From Babylonia areolata (Eukaryota > Mollusca > Gastropoda > Neogastropoda > Buccinidae): a stretch of DNA of 64,000 nt. The stretch spans positions 14,084,078 through 14,148,077 of the forward strand of contig NC_134891.1 in assembly GCF_041734735.1 (NCBI RefSeq). Direction: 5' to 3'. Position numbers and translations under genes: made by a program. Under the pieces are notes generated by a model. The model worked only from the letters and a program-made list of their open reading frames with translations, did not search any database and was not told the origin of the DNA. How positions within the stretch are numbered: position 1 is the first letter of the stretch; each line of letters opens with the position of its first letter. This document shows positions 12,101 to 22,779 of this stretch, in pieces.

Positions 12101-12643
12101 GCTTTTACTCTCGCAATGAAGAAAGGATACGAGGTTGTGTTGGCCTGGGTTCCCGGACATGTTGGCATTAGTGGTAACAAAAGGGCAGACCTGCTGGCCA
12201 AGAACGCTGTGAAGAAAGAATTATCCAGATCCTTTGTACCATACACAGACATGAAGCGGAAGGTGAACACTTATGTTAAGGATCTTTGGCAAGAGGAGTG
12301 GAACACCCAGACGGACAACAAGCTCTTCCAGATCCGTCCAGACCTAAAAGAGACCCTCCCTTCAGGAGTGAAGAACAGAAAGGAGGAGTCTGTGCTGTGC
12401 AGACTGCGTGCGGGGCACACTTTTTTTACTGATTCTTACTTGTTGAAGGGGGAAGAGGCCCCTCGATGTATTCCCTGTGATGAGCCTCTCACCGTGAAAC
12501 ACGTGCTCCTTTACTGTTGGGATCTGCATGACGTTAGGCACAGACATTACACGGCGGTTTCTTTGAAGACTTTGTTTCGTGATGTCCCTCCGTGGGCGCT
12601 GATGGACTTCATAAAAGAAGTGAACATTTTTAACCAGATTTGA
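9173..12643 (+). pseudogene. LINE ORF2 (endonuclease, reverse transcriptase, RNase H), broken
   Basis: About 1,157 codons, normal for the family. Endonuclease (9,173 to about 9,830): VIHWNIRGF, LVLQET, LLLGDFNGHS; the final motif reads GSYHFPV where GSDHFPI is usual, so a conserved Asp is lost. Reverse transcriptase (about 10,440-11,250): IIPVPKPGKDPSNPSNY, FFDLEKAYDTTW, GVPQGSILS and FVDDFALYATG, with catalytic aspartates kept. RNase H (about 11,840-12,220): FTDGSKS, YTAELTAL, FSDSLSALEAI and PGHVGISGNKRAD, all four acidic or His positions present. It ends with a CX2C...H...C knuckle near 12,470. Lesions: TGA at 9,614, TAG at 9,872, a frameshift in the A run near 10,410 and another near 11,250. 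Confidence 0.9.
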
Positions 12644-12819
12644 AGGTTTTAAACTATGGAAGTTTTTTTTTAAACTTTGGAGTGGAAAGTTTGAAGTGGT
12701 GACTCGTTTTAATTGTTTTTTTTTTATCCTTGTAGTAGTTATTAACGCGGCGATAGCCTTGAGATGGCCTTAGTGGTTGGCGAGGCTCTAAGCACCATAA
12801 TTTCATTTCATTTCATTTT
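12644..12819 (+). other. LINE 3' UTR and tail
   Basis: About 175 bases after the ORF2 stop, with T-rich stretches, a GC-richer block (GGCGATAGCCTTGAGATGGC at 12,749) and GGCCTTAGTGGTTGGCGAGG, then a short ATTTCATTTCATTTCATTTT tail in place of poly(A). The conserved-looking terminal block is probably what the element's own reverse transcriptase recognises; that is inference from the I-type family. Confidence 0.75.
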
Positions 12820-12832
12820 CATTTTCAGGTGT
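12820..12832. repeat. Target-site duplication, 3' copy
   Basis: CATTTTCAGGTGT, identical to 7,021-7,033; it marks the right edge of the I-type LINE. Confidence 0.85.
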
Positions 12833-13149
12833 AATATACAAAATACCCTGGACCTGTCAGCTTCCTTCAGCAAAATCATGACTGGCTGATGAGACATGTT
12901 CTTCTACTCCTAACAGTGCAAATTGAGGTCCATCACTCCTGCCCCTCCACTCACTCATGACAGAAAGTTTTCTCCCTTGCTTTTCCCCACAGACAGCCCA
13001 TTTGTTAGGGTTAGGAAGAAAATCACAAAAAATACAAAACATAAAGTAACTGAATGAAACTCACTGTACTTGACCCACTGACCCCTCTCCTCACGTCGTG
13101 TGTACACCTACCTCCCTCCCTGTTCACTGCCCTCCAAATCATGAGTCAC
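12833..13149. other. No recognised gene
   Basis: Flanking DNA right of the LINE. Nothing identifiable; short frames only. Confidence 0.4.
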
Positions 13150-13600
13150 CTTTTTGCTGGTGGCTTTCTTCACTGCAGATACTTTATTCAAAGTCTTCAT
13201 CATCCTCGTCGATGTCAGAACCTTCAGTTTGAAGCATTTCAATCACTTCAGCAGCAGTAAAAGCTGCTGTCCTGATCTATTTTACTCAAAAAATTTCCAC
13301 TTCTTTCACCAGTGACGTCATTTACGATACGTATGCAGATTAGCTTGTCATGCAAGGTACCGAAGTCATTGGCTTGCCGGCAAGAATGTTGTTACGGAAT
13401 CTCATGATGAAACTTTCAACTCAACCCTTGACACATTCACAATGCCCGGTGTAGCTGCAGTTGTTATACTACCCCATGAGGAAAACGTGGAAAAAATTTT
13501 AATTGTCGAAACCGCTATAGTGTTTCGTTGTCCGGAACCGTGTCTTACGTCAGGAACGCTATAGCGTTCCATCGTTCATTTAAAGACGGCCTTCCCCCAA
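13150..13600 (-). mobile_element. Possible piggyBac-like DNA transposon remnant
   Basis: On the minus strand, 13,262 down to about 13,190 reads FTAAEVIEMLQTEGSDIDED followed by DEDFE and a stop. This is like the acidic N-terminus (F-x-x-EEAL-x-x-L...D-rich) of piggyBac-family transposases. Upstream of it (higher coordinates) lie an exact 18-bp palindrome, GGAACGCTATAGCGTTCC, at 13,553-13,570 and a related near-palindrome, GAAACCGCTATAGTGTTTC, at about 13,508-13,526, which could be subterminal repeats. The catalytic domain is absent and no TTAA-flanked end is seen. The assignment is tentative. Confidence 0.3.
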
Positions 13601-14626
13601 GAAAAAGGCTACTCATTGTTGGAATCTGTGAAAAAGCACACACATCTTTAAAAACTACTGATGGCTCTCTCCAAATAATGAAGTTGGCCTCTGTTTTGAT
13701 AACCTGGAAAAGTACTGAAATGCACATGCGTAGAGAAGTTAAGTCTGACTGATAAATTCTTGACGCCAGCCCAAGAAGATTTATTGATTTAGATGGTCAT
13801 TCATGAACATTATGCAGCAAGTGATGAGGCGTCTACAGAAATTGATAAGGTTTTTTTTATTCAGATCAGCATGGTGATTGGATGTTGACAGGAAGTGTTT
13901 TGCCAGAAATGAACATAGATTTAATGGCATGGGCAAACAAGACTTTGGTAACCAGGGATGATATGATGCTGAGTGGTAATGTTGAGCCAAGGAGGCAATT
14001 TCAAATGTGTACTTGGTATGCTTTCATTGTAGCAGACCATGAAGAACATGAACGAAAGTAAAAAAGGCACATAATTTGAAAATGCTGCCATGCCTTGGGC
14101 TGGATACAGTGTATCAAACATGGAAAAACAAACTGGAGGTGTGGAAGCAAGTTACAGAGACAAAACCACAAAAGCAAGCGTTGGCCATGACATTGACTTA
14201 AAGTTAACTGAAACTGGACAAGCAAGATACTGCACAACTAAACAAGAGAAGGTAATGAGCATTTTGTTGACAGCACTCGATAGCCTTTTTCTACAAGATG
14301 AAGTGGACTTTCCATACTCAGCATATTCAGAATTTGAGAGTCTGAAGAAAGCAGTAATTGATTCTGCAAAACATTCATATGGAGTCAACAATAACTGATC
14401 ATGACATGCATTCAGAAGGAGAAGGAGATAAAACTGATGGCATAAGTAATAAAAAGTGTTGATTAAGCTTATTAAAGCCAGTATAGCTTATTTTATATGA
14501 AGATATTGATGATGGAACAAAGCAAAAAGGAGAAGAAAAATATGAACACAACAATTGGTACAACTTAGAGTGCCTTGAACCAGAAGAAAATGAAGGGCAA
14601 CGAATATCAGTGGACTTAACCTGTTT

Positions 14627-15981
14627 AGTGCCTACAAGACGTCCACTGAGGTCCTGCACAGTGTCACCACAGTGCCTATAAGACGTCCACTGATGTCCTG
14701 CACAGTGTTACCACAGTGCCTATAAGACATCCACTGATGTTCTGCACAGTGTTACCACAGTGCCTATAAGACATCCACTGATGTCCTGCACAGTGTTACC
14801 ACAGTGCCTATAAGACATCCACTGATGTCCTGCACAGTGTTACCACAGTGCCTATAAGACGTCCACTGAGGTCCTGCACAGTGTTACCACAGTGCCTATA
14901 AGACCTCCACTGATGTCCTGCACAGTGTTACCACAGTGCCTTTTAGACATCCACTGATGTCCTGCACAGTGTTACCACAGTGCCTATAAGACATCCACTG
15001 ATGTCCTGCACAGTGTTACCACAGTGCCTTTTAGACATCCACTGATGTCCTGCACAGTGTTACCACAGTGCCTATAAGACCTCCACTGATGTCCTGCACA
15101 GTGTTACCACAGTGCCTTTTAGACATCCACTGATGTCCTGCACAGTGTTACCACAGTGCCTTTTAGACATCCACTGATGTCCTGCACAGTGTTACCACAG
15201 TGCCTATAAGACATCCACTGATGTTCTGCTCAGTGTTACCACAGTGCCTATAAGACATCCACTGATGTCCTGCACAGTGTTACCACAGTGCCTATAAGAC
15301 ATCCACTGATGTCCTGCACAGTGTTACCACAGTGCCTATAAGACATCCACTGATGTCCTGCACAGTGTTACCACAGTGCCTATAAGACGTCCACTGATGT
15401 TCTGCTCAGTGTTACCACAGTGCCTATAAGACATCCACTGATGTTCTGCTCAGTGTCACCACAGTGCCTATAAGACGTCCACTGAGGTCCTGCACAGTGT
15501 TACCACAGTGCCTATAAGACATCCACTGATGTCCTGCACAGTGTTACCACAGTGCCTATAAGACATCCACTGATGTTCTGCTCAGTGTTACCACAGTGCC
15601 TATAAGACATCCACTGATGTCCTGCTCAGTGTTACCACAGTGCCTATAAGACATCCACTGATGTCCTGCACAGTGTTACCACAGTGCCTATAAGACATCC
15701 ACTGATGTCCTGCACAGTGTTACCACAGTGCCTCTAAGACATCCACTGATGTCCTGCACAGTGTTACCACAGTGCCTATAAGACATCCACTGATGTCCTG
15801 CACAGTGTTACCACAGTGCCCTATAAGACATCCACTGATGTCCTGCACAGTGTTACCACAGTGCCTATAAGACATCCACTGATGTCCTGCACAGTGTTAC
15901 CACAGTGCCTATAAGACGTCCACTGATGTCCTGCACAGTGTCACCACAGTGCCTGTAAGACGTCCACTGAGGTCTTGCACA
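14627..15981. repeat. 44-bp tandem repeat array, about 30 copies
   Basis: AGTGCC recurs every 44 bases from 14,627 to 15,948; one unit near 15,820 has an extra C. The unit includes CCTATAAGACATCCACTGAT, then GTCCTGCACAGTGTTACCAC. Variants are clear: TATAAG or TTTTAG, CATCC, CGTCC or CCTCC, GATGTCC, GATGTTC or GAGGTCC, GCACAG or GCTCAG. TTTTAG units cluster at 14,935-15,160 and CCTCC units sit at 14,891 and 15,067, which suggests local block duplication. Because 44 is not a multiple of three, the array cannot encode a simple repeat protein. It lies inside the copia fossil. Confidence 0.95.
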
Positions 15982-16700
15982 TGACCATGTGAAGAGAGCA
16001 TGGAAAGGGGGTTTGCCTCATACGTAATAAAGGTGTCAAAACTTTGTCTAGCAAAGACAGTGATCTCAGTGGATTTACACAACTTTGTTGGTTTGTGCAA
16101 ATGATTATGGACAGGTATAATGATAAAGATGCATCTCTCTTGACTGATGAGACGTTCGAGCACGAAGACTACGGCAATGACAGTGACGGAACTGACGTCA
16201 GCATTCAAGACTGATCAATCTGTTATAGCAGACATAAGTTTTGAGCAGATGACAGTGACAGACAGAGATATGGGTATGCATGTGGTTTAGTTTGGGAGGG
16301 GAGGAGGAGAGGGAAAGGAGTGGTGTAAGACAATAGTTCCCAGGCCAGTCAGAGGTCATGGAAATGGGCGTGGCTATGGTCGTCAGAGAACTGTTGTCAC
16401 TGATTACTGTTGTGGTCTGGACAACAGCCAACAATCATTGATTTTCATTAAACCCAGGGTTGAAGGTGATAAAGATGGGGAAAATGTGTTTTTATTTTTT
16501 CACACTGTTTGTCACTAATCAGAAGACAGACTTGGTCACAGAAGAAGCGAATTGACATGCACAGCAGATGATTTCTGTTAGCCCATGTCCAGCATGGGCT
16601 GAGTGAGTATCATCAAAGAGCTTCTTCCTAAGTAGAAGAAAGTTCCTCAGTGTTACAAAGCTTGGCTGCACAGTTTCTGAGGATTGATTAACCCTTTATA
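15982..16700. other. Unassigned segment inside the copia fossil
   Basis: Between the tandem array and the recognisable pol part. A short acidic open stretch (about 16,110-16,210, TDETFEHEDYGND) and an 8-bp perfect stem with a 5-base loop at 16,580-16,600 (AGCCCATG/CATGGGCT) are the only notable items. Confidence 0.35.
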
Positions 16701-17440
16701 TTGATAGAACCCATGTTTGTCATTGTCAGGACAGTTATTCACTGGATGGATGGAGAAGAATTACTGGGTACAATAGCATGCCATGTGGATGACTTCATCA
16801 AAGAAGTTTGAACAGTCATAACAGGAAATTAGAAAGGCATTCAAAGCTGGAAAAGAAGAAAGAATGTACAACATTTCAGGATATTAAAATGGAACTGGTC
16901 TCAGATGGAAGCACAATTTTTCTACATCAGAACAAACATGGAAACAGCTTGGAACCAACACAAACTGAAAAGAACAGAATGCAGCAAAAACAAGAGAATA
17001 CGAGTACTGATGAAAAACAGGCCTACAGATCTAAAGTAGAACCGATATTGTGGATAACATGCCAAAGTAGACCTGATGTATGTTTGATGCTTGCCAGCTT
17101 GCTTCAATTACAAAAGATGGAAAAGTGTATCACTTGATTGAAACAAATAAGGTAATCAGAAGGATGAAGTCAGAAAAAGTTGCCCTGAAGTTTATCATTT
17201 GGGATCAGGAACATTGAAGTTGCTGGTTTGCACAGATGTTTCATTTGGAAATCTGAATGACAATGGAACACAAGGTAGATATATTATTTTCGTAGGGGTA
17301 ACTGAATGTTTGTGTGTTCTTATATTAAATGGCACTGACATATCAGGATGATATATTGACAGAAATAGACAAAGTATCAGAGGTGACAAGACTTTTCTGT
17401 GAAACCTATATTGAGAACATAATGTAAAAGACATAAAAAT

Positions 17441-17875
17441 TGGTTATTGTGTTGATAGCTTGAAAAGACTAGATGAAATTGAATCAAAACAATTCAGAGA
17501 ATTGCATGACAAAAGCTCTAAAGAGAATGCAAAACGACAAGAATCCAGGCACAGATTGGACTGTAAACTGCTATATATCTGCTTCACTTTTCAGAAACCA
17601 CTCTTCTCATACTCTTTGTCCTTCCAGTGAAAAGCTCATAAAAGTTTCAGAATGTAAAATAAGATGCTTGGGGAACATGGTTTTAGATTTACTACCCCGA
17701 AAATTTGGAGCTCACTGCCATCCAGTCCATGTAACACTTCAGTTCTGAGAATTTAAAATTTTGCCAAGTATTCTCTTAGCCATGTTACAGGCCATATGTT
17801 TCTAGATGGCTGTTAAACAGTGCACAGTACAAGTGCATGATTTGTGTGAGTGGAGCAAGTACATAAACATAAAAC
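17441..17875. other. No recognised gene
   Basis: A 91-codon plus-strand frame (17,473-17,748) begins within copia-like context and is otherwise unremarkable. I see no family signature. Confidence 0.35.
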
Positions 17876-17879
17876 TGAA

Positions 17880-18581
17880 ATCGTAATTATCTTCCCACAA
17901 AGACTTTGCCTCTCAGTCTCTTCCTTCCTCAGTCTTTCTCAGTGGCACTAACATTCCTCTTTCCTCTTCCGTCCATAATCTTGGTGTCATACTCGACCAG
18001 TCTCTTTCCTATCAGCAGCGTGTTGCAAATACATGCAATTGTGTCACTTTGAAATTTGCAGAATTGCATCCATTCGTCATCTCTTGACTGAAGAAACAAC
18101 TAAAACTCTCCTCTGTGTATTTGTGCTGTCCCACCTGGATTATTGTAATTCCCTGCTTGTTGGTTCACCCAGCTACCTCATTGCTAGGCTTCAGAAAGTC
18201 CAGAACCATGCTGCTCGTCTTGTCTTTCGTTCCTCTAACTTTGATCACTTCTCTCCTCTTCTTCATGCTTTACACTGGCTGCCAGTACAAGAAAGAATTA
18301 TCAACAAAGTCATCTCTCTTTGTTTCAAGTCCATCGAGGCTTCTGGTCCACAGTATCTTTCTGATCTCATTCATCCTAACATACCCTCACACCAGCTCCA
18401 GCTCTGTTTTTCTTCTGACACCGCCTGCTTAGGATCCCTCCTGTTCGAACTAAAACGTATGGCCAATGCAGTTTTTCATACCAAGCTCCCATTCTTTGGA
18501 ATCAATTCCCTCAGGCCTCTCCATCACTTATCTTCACTGCAATCTTTCAAATCTAGTCTGAAGACCCACCTTTTCCCCTGA
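17880..18581 (+). mobile_element. CR1/L2-like LINE, reverse transcriptase C-terminus
   Basis: The open frame 18,033-18,581 (182 codons) reads RIASIRHLLTEETTKTLL, LSHLDYCNSLL, RLQKVQNHAARLVFRSS, LHWLPVQERI and, at the end, LQSFKSSLKTHLFP. These are the thumb and C-terminal motifs typical of CR1/L2-type LINE proteins. Upstream, 17,950-18,030 continues the match in another frame (NLGVILDQSLSYQQ), so one frameshift lies near 18,030. The catalytic palm is missing: a 5'-truncated copy, the usual fate of such elements. A more decayed relative lies at 28,260-29,125. Confidence 0.8.
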
Positions 18582-20299
18582 ATAAATCTCAACAGTTATC
18601 CCTTTCCAGTATGTACTAAGATGACTGTCAGTAAGTGAGTGAGTTTTGAGTTTCAGAATTTGTTGGTTGTATTTTTGATTGTGTACTATTTATGAACGTG
18701 TGGTATGACGTGTGTGTGCATGCATGCATGCTTGTGTGTGTTGTGTATGTGTTTGGGTGTGTGTGTGGAGGGGGGGATAAATAATTTGATGTTTTATATC
18801 TTGTGTTCAATTTTTCCTTTTCAATGTTCACATGTGTATTCTGTTTGTAAACACTTAGGGCTTGTTGTCAATTAGTTGGAAATGCTATTAATGTTAATAA
18901 TAATGAATAATTATGCGAGATTGTGTGTGACATAAAATTATTCATTAATATTATTATTATTTTAGCCTCCCTAACATTGTATGTAGTATTTCCTCACATG
19001 ATGCAAGCATTGTTCAGCAGATGCTGGTAAAATTTCATTTTAAGAAACAATTTAAGAGGAAACTGAAAGCTTGCAACAACAAATTTACAGAATCTAGAGG
19101 GAACATGCTCTTCCTTTATCTTATTCTATTTTGAATGGTAAAATTTAGTTTACTTTTCTCTGCATTGGCGTTTTAGTATTGATTTGGTTTCATGAAACTT
19201 TTTGTTCCCTGATTTATTTTCCTTTGATTTGAATTTATATATCTTCTGTCCATCTTGTTTGTACCTGTGTAGATACTGGATTCCTGTTGTCTGTTCGTGA
19301 GTTAACTTAAATGTTATTGATATTTGTCAAAATATGGTCAGTGTGCAAAAAATGTTAATGAATCCAATTCCAATGTTACAGACTCAAATATAATTGCACA
19401 ATGCTCATTAGGTTGGTATTCTTTTGTTGATGATAAGAGTCCTTTGATTTTGAAAAGCAAAGACAATCTGACCCTCCTCCTATGATGTTCCAGGGTTTCC
19501 CTCTGTAGAGTTTTGCAGTAGCTCGGTGTAAATTATCATGGTCACTTCAGATGAAATGGCACAAAGGTATGATTCTTTTACTGTCCCCGATGCTCTTTAA
19601 AGTGCTGCAGTTTCATGGTGTGTCCATAATACCTTTCTTTATTTTTGCCCAGACTTCAGGATTTTCTGCCATTGTGATCTAAAGAAGGACTTGAAGAACT
19701 ATGGTGCTGTAAGAAGTTAAAGAGCATGCGCTGAAGGGAATCCCTGGGATTTTTTATATATAACTGGGTTAACTGCCTTAGTGCACGTGGGTGTTTTGAT
19801 AAGATTACTTTACCTTCAAGGTAAACTGTATCCACGGATCCCAACCATGTCAGAGGTAACGCCTCATGGCAAAATGAATTTTGTCTTGAATACCACCCAT
19901 GACTGGTTCCTAGCAAATGGCCATACTCCTATTTTGTTGGTTTACAAATGGTTCAAATATCATTCCACTCATTTGCTTGATTTCTACTTCCTTGGTTTGA
20001 TCATTGCTACCTTCTTGTTTTGGATCATATTGCTCACAAACTGCTCACACATTGTTTTCTTGATAGTGGTCTGCATCAATTTGACGTGGTGTAAGTGGAT
20101 GTTATGTTGCTGGTCTTGTTTTCCCATTTGCAGCCAAACTAACACAACTATCTTTTAAGACTTCATTTTCCTGTATGACTGCATGGTGATCAACTAATGC
20201 AAATTTTTTGTTTGTCTACTGAAATACATATTTCATGAACTCAACAATCAGCAAAATTTCCTAAGATCTAAGGACATCATTTTCATTATTTGCCTACAG
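18582..20299. other. Non-coding DNA with simple repeats
   Basis: A TG-rich microsatellite at 18,705-18,770 and an AT-rich imperfect hairpin at about 18,890-18,960. An 86-codon minus frame at 19,656-19,916 and a 125-codon plus frame at 19,781-20,158 overlap each other; I recognise neither. Confidence 0.45.
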
Positions 20300-20365
20300 A
20301 ATGAAAAATTTGGGAACAGATGGCAGTCGATGCCCAGGCCAGTGCCCAAGGTCCATCCTCTCAAG
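20300..20365 (+). CDS. Possible host exon (22 codons)
   Basis: A 66-base stretch preceded by a splice-acceptor-like TTTGCCTACAG and followed by a donor-like AAG|GTATGA. In phase 0 at both ends it reads NEKFGNRWQSMP followed by RPVPKVHPLK, with no stop and protein-like composition. I do not recognise the protein. It stands just before the noisy patch, so any following exon would be hard to see. It might belong to the same plus-strand gene as the candidates at 26,791 and 59,991, but nothing links them directly. Chance occurrence of splice-like ends around 66 open bases is quite possible. Confidence 0.3.
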
Positions 20366-22429
20366 GTATGAATCCTGCTTCTCAGTTTTCTTGTGCTAGC
20401 ATTTTGTTTGTTAGTTTTTGGGGGGGAAAAGGGGGGTTTTTAGAGAAGGTGAAGACAGGTAGAAGGTTTTTTCAGAAGAGAGCTGCAGCCGGGCAAGGAA
20501 ACCTCGGGAAGGCGGTCCCCAAATTTTTTTTCCCTTCTTTATTCTCTCATTCTCCAGACCAAAATTTTTCTCTATTTGTCTGAACCCCGCTCACTCCTTA
20601 TATTCTTTTCCGGGCCGAACCGAAAAGGGCCAGCGCCGGGGAAAGCGACTAAAAAAAACCGGGCCCTCCGCTAGCCTTGGGGGGCCAACCTTGTGTTTTT
20701 TTTAAAACCAAAATTTTAAGCGGCTTCTGATTTGGGCCCGGGGAAAAAACCAACAAGACATTTTAATATTTCAAACAAAACAACAAAGACAGAAATTTTC
20801 TTAAAAAAAACCCTTTTTTCTAAAAAAATAATGTAGTTAAAAACTATAAAAAAAAAAGGTCACAATGAACGAGTTTTTAACGAGTTCATGTTTCATTTTG
20901 GGTACTTTTCAAAAAAATTTTAATAGTTCGCGATATGTAATAAAAAGCAACATTTTAAGCAAACTGAAAATCCAAAATTTCCCCCAACTATAAAAAAAAA
21001 TTTATCTAAAGAATCTTTTTCAACAGTAAAGATTTTTTAATTTTCAAAATTAAAAGAAAACTAAAGGGAAACAGCCCCTGTGCCCCGGCACCATTTGGGC
21101 GGTTTTTTTTGGCACTTGTGATCGACAATGAAAAACATTATGTACTAATCAGATTGAAACAGAAATGCAAACATTTTCAAGACACCTAAAAAAAATGCCC
21201 TGGGTATTGTAAAAAAAATTTTTTTGCTCAAATGGGCACTGCCCAATTCCAAGGTTGAAGAAAGATTTTTTTTGGGGGCCAAAAGGGGCCTCAGACTTTT
21301 TCGTACCATCCCCCTTCCCTAAAACCCTTAGGTGTACACGGAAAGAAAGTACACGAAAAAAAAAGTTTAAAATCATTTACTTTTTTAATCACAGCCCTAG
21401 ATTCCAGGGCAACAAAATAAATTTATAAAAAAGAAGGTATTTTTAATTTTTCCCAACAGAGGGATTTCGAAGATCGCCCCAAAAAACTCATTCACATAAA
21501 TATTAGTTTTTTAAAAAATTATAGGCTTTTTTGGTCAAATGATATCATTACAGTTAGAAGTATGAACTTTCTGAAGTCCCAAAACATAAAAAACGATTTC
21601 ACATAAGAAAGTGTTTTTAATTTTTAAAAAAATTGAGAAAATATCATACGGGTTTTTCCCGTAAAGGGAGATAACTTGTGGGCCGATTTAAAAAACTTCC
21701 TTATAAACCCTTTTGCGATCACAAAAGTCGCCCGCTAAAAACTTGGGCCCCCCAAAAAATCCCTACCAACCCTGCTACAGTTAGGGTTTTTGAATTTTCA
21801 CATCAGTGCCCCCCCATAATCTCTCTCATTTTATTATTTTTTCACTTTTTTAAAACTTGGGGGCCCCTATCTCACATTTTGTTTGTTATAAACTCCTCTC
21901 TGTAGGCTCTCCCTGGTGTAAAGTCCTCCCCGGCAACCTAACATCCAATAGTTTTCTGGAAATGCCCCTGGGTTTTTACTGCAAAAAGGATGAAACCACT
22001 GTGTTTTTTGGAGGGGGGGGGGGGGGGACCCGGGGAAATTAAACATGTGGGAGAAAAGGGATGATAAATAGATTGAAAAAAAGTTTTTCTTTGTTTTCTT
22101 TTTTAAAAAGGAATTCTTTAGGGGGCGACAGACAATTTTCACAACCCGCACATGCACAAAATTATTAAAACATGGGCTTAATTTTTAAAAGGAACAGGGA
22201 TAATATCTATCTATCTATCTATCTAGTACTATCTATGTACTATCCCATTTTATCTATCTACTATAAATTTTTGTGTATATGTAAAGTATGTTTTAAAATA
22301 TCACAGTTTTTCCTATGGAAAAAATTTTTTCGTATTTACTTAAAAAATTGCATTTGATAAGCATAAATAATGATTATCGGTAAATTTGTAATTTGAAAGA
22401 CAGGAACCCTAGCATTGGGATATTTCCCA

Positions 22430-22770
22430 TTTTTGTCTACATCGCTCATTGACCATGCTGTCCCTTGGTTTTAAAAATCTGTCCCGATAAACCATGCTGT
22501 CATTGTTTAAAATCTGTCCTCATTGGGCCAATTTTTTTTGTCAAAGTTTATATCCCGTCTGATTTACCATGCTGTCCCTTGTTTATATCTCTGGGTTTAC
22601 CATTTTTGTTTTTTGTTTACATCGTCGGGAAAAAACCCTGCGGGCAATTTTTTTACATCTTGGATAAACCCTGGGGTCATTTTTCTAGATCTGTCTCCCT
22701 TGACCATGCTTGTCATTGTTTACATCGCAAAAAACCATGCTGTCTTGTTTTTCAATGTCTGGTCAAAAAA
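22430..22770. repeat. 33-bp minisatellite, left block
   Basis: About ten degraded copies of a unit built on CATCTGTCTGATAAACCATG then CTGTCATTGTTTA, 33 bases in all. Being 11 codons long it leaves recurring peptides such as DKPCCHCL in one frame, which explains open frames of up to 144 codons here; this is not evidence of a gene. The block stops where the RTE-type LINE begins. Confidence 0.75.
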
Positions 22771-22779
22771 AATCCCCCC

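Larger units (their letters stand above)
7034..12819 (+). mobile_element. Near-full-length I-type LINE with RNase H
   Basis: A 5.79-kb non-LTR retrotransposon bounded by a 13-bp target-site duplication. In order: a GC-rich 5' UTR, ORF1 (gag-like, three zinc knuckles), ORF2 (apurinic endonuclease, reverse transcriptase, RNase H, terminal zinc knuckle), a short 3' UTR and a (TTTCA)n-like tail. RNase H in ORF2 plus a knuckle-bearing ORF1 places it in the I superfamily (I/Nimb-like). The exact duplication and only about six coding lesions point to a fairly young insertion that is not autonomous as read. Its GC content is clearly higher than the surrounding DNA. Confidence 0.9.
14000..17440 (+). 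mobile_element. Ty1/copia retrotransposon fossil
   Basis: Two recognisable parts lie in one orientation. About 14,080-14,400 resembles the gag of invertebrate copia elements (a TWKNKLEVW-like stretch and FLQDEVDFPYSAYSEFESLK). About 16,730-17,310 carries pol: an ACHVDDF reverse-transcriptase box, then YRSKVEPILWITCQSRPDVC and TDVSFGNLNDNGTQG of the RNase H region. Between them sits a 44-bp tandem array (14,627-15,981) plus about 750 bases I cannot assign. The copy is old and broken many times; no terminal repeats were identified, so the limits are approximate. Confidence 0.65.

Noticed and set aside
14627-15981. CRISPR-like array
   Set aside because: Units are contiguous 44-bp tandem repeats with no unique spacers, in a eukaryotic context.
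16580-16600. 8-bp stem with 5-base loop resembling a terminator
   Set aside because: No T run after it and no bacterial context; short stems are expected by chance in 64 kb.
18890-18960. AT-rich inverted repeat
   Set aside because: Built from TAA/TTA simple repeats near a LINE tail; likely chance pairing.
19656-20158. Overlapping 86- and 125-codon frames on opposite strands
   Set aside because: Neither resembles a known family; no splice signals decide between them.
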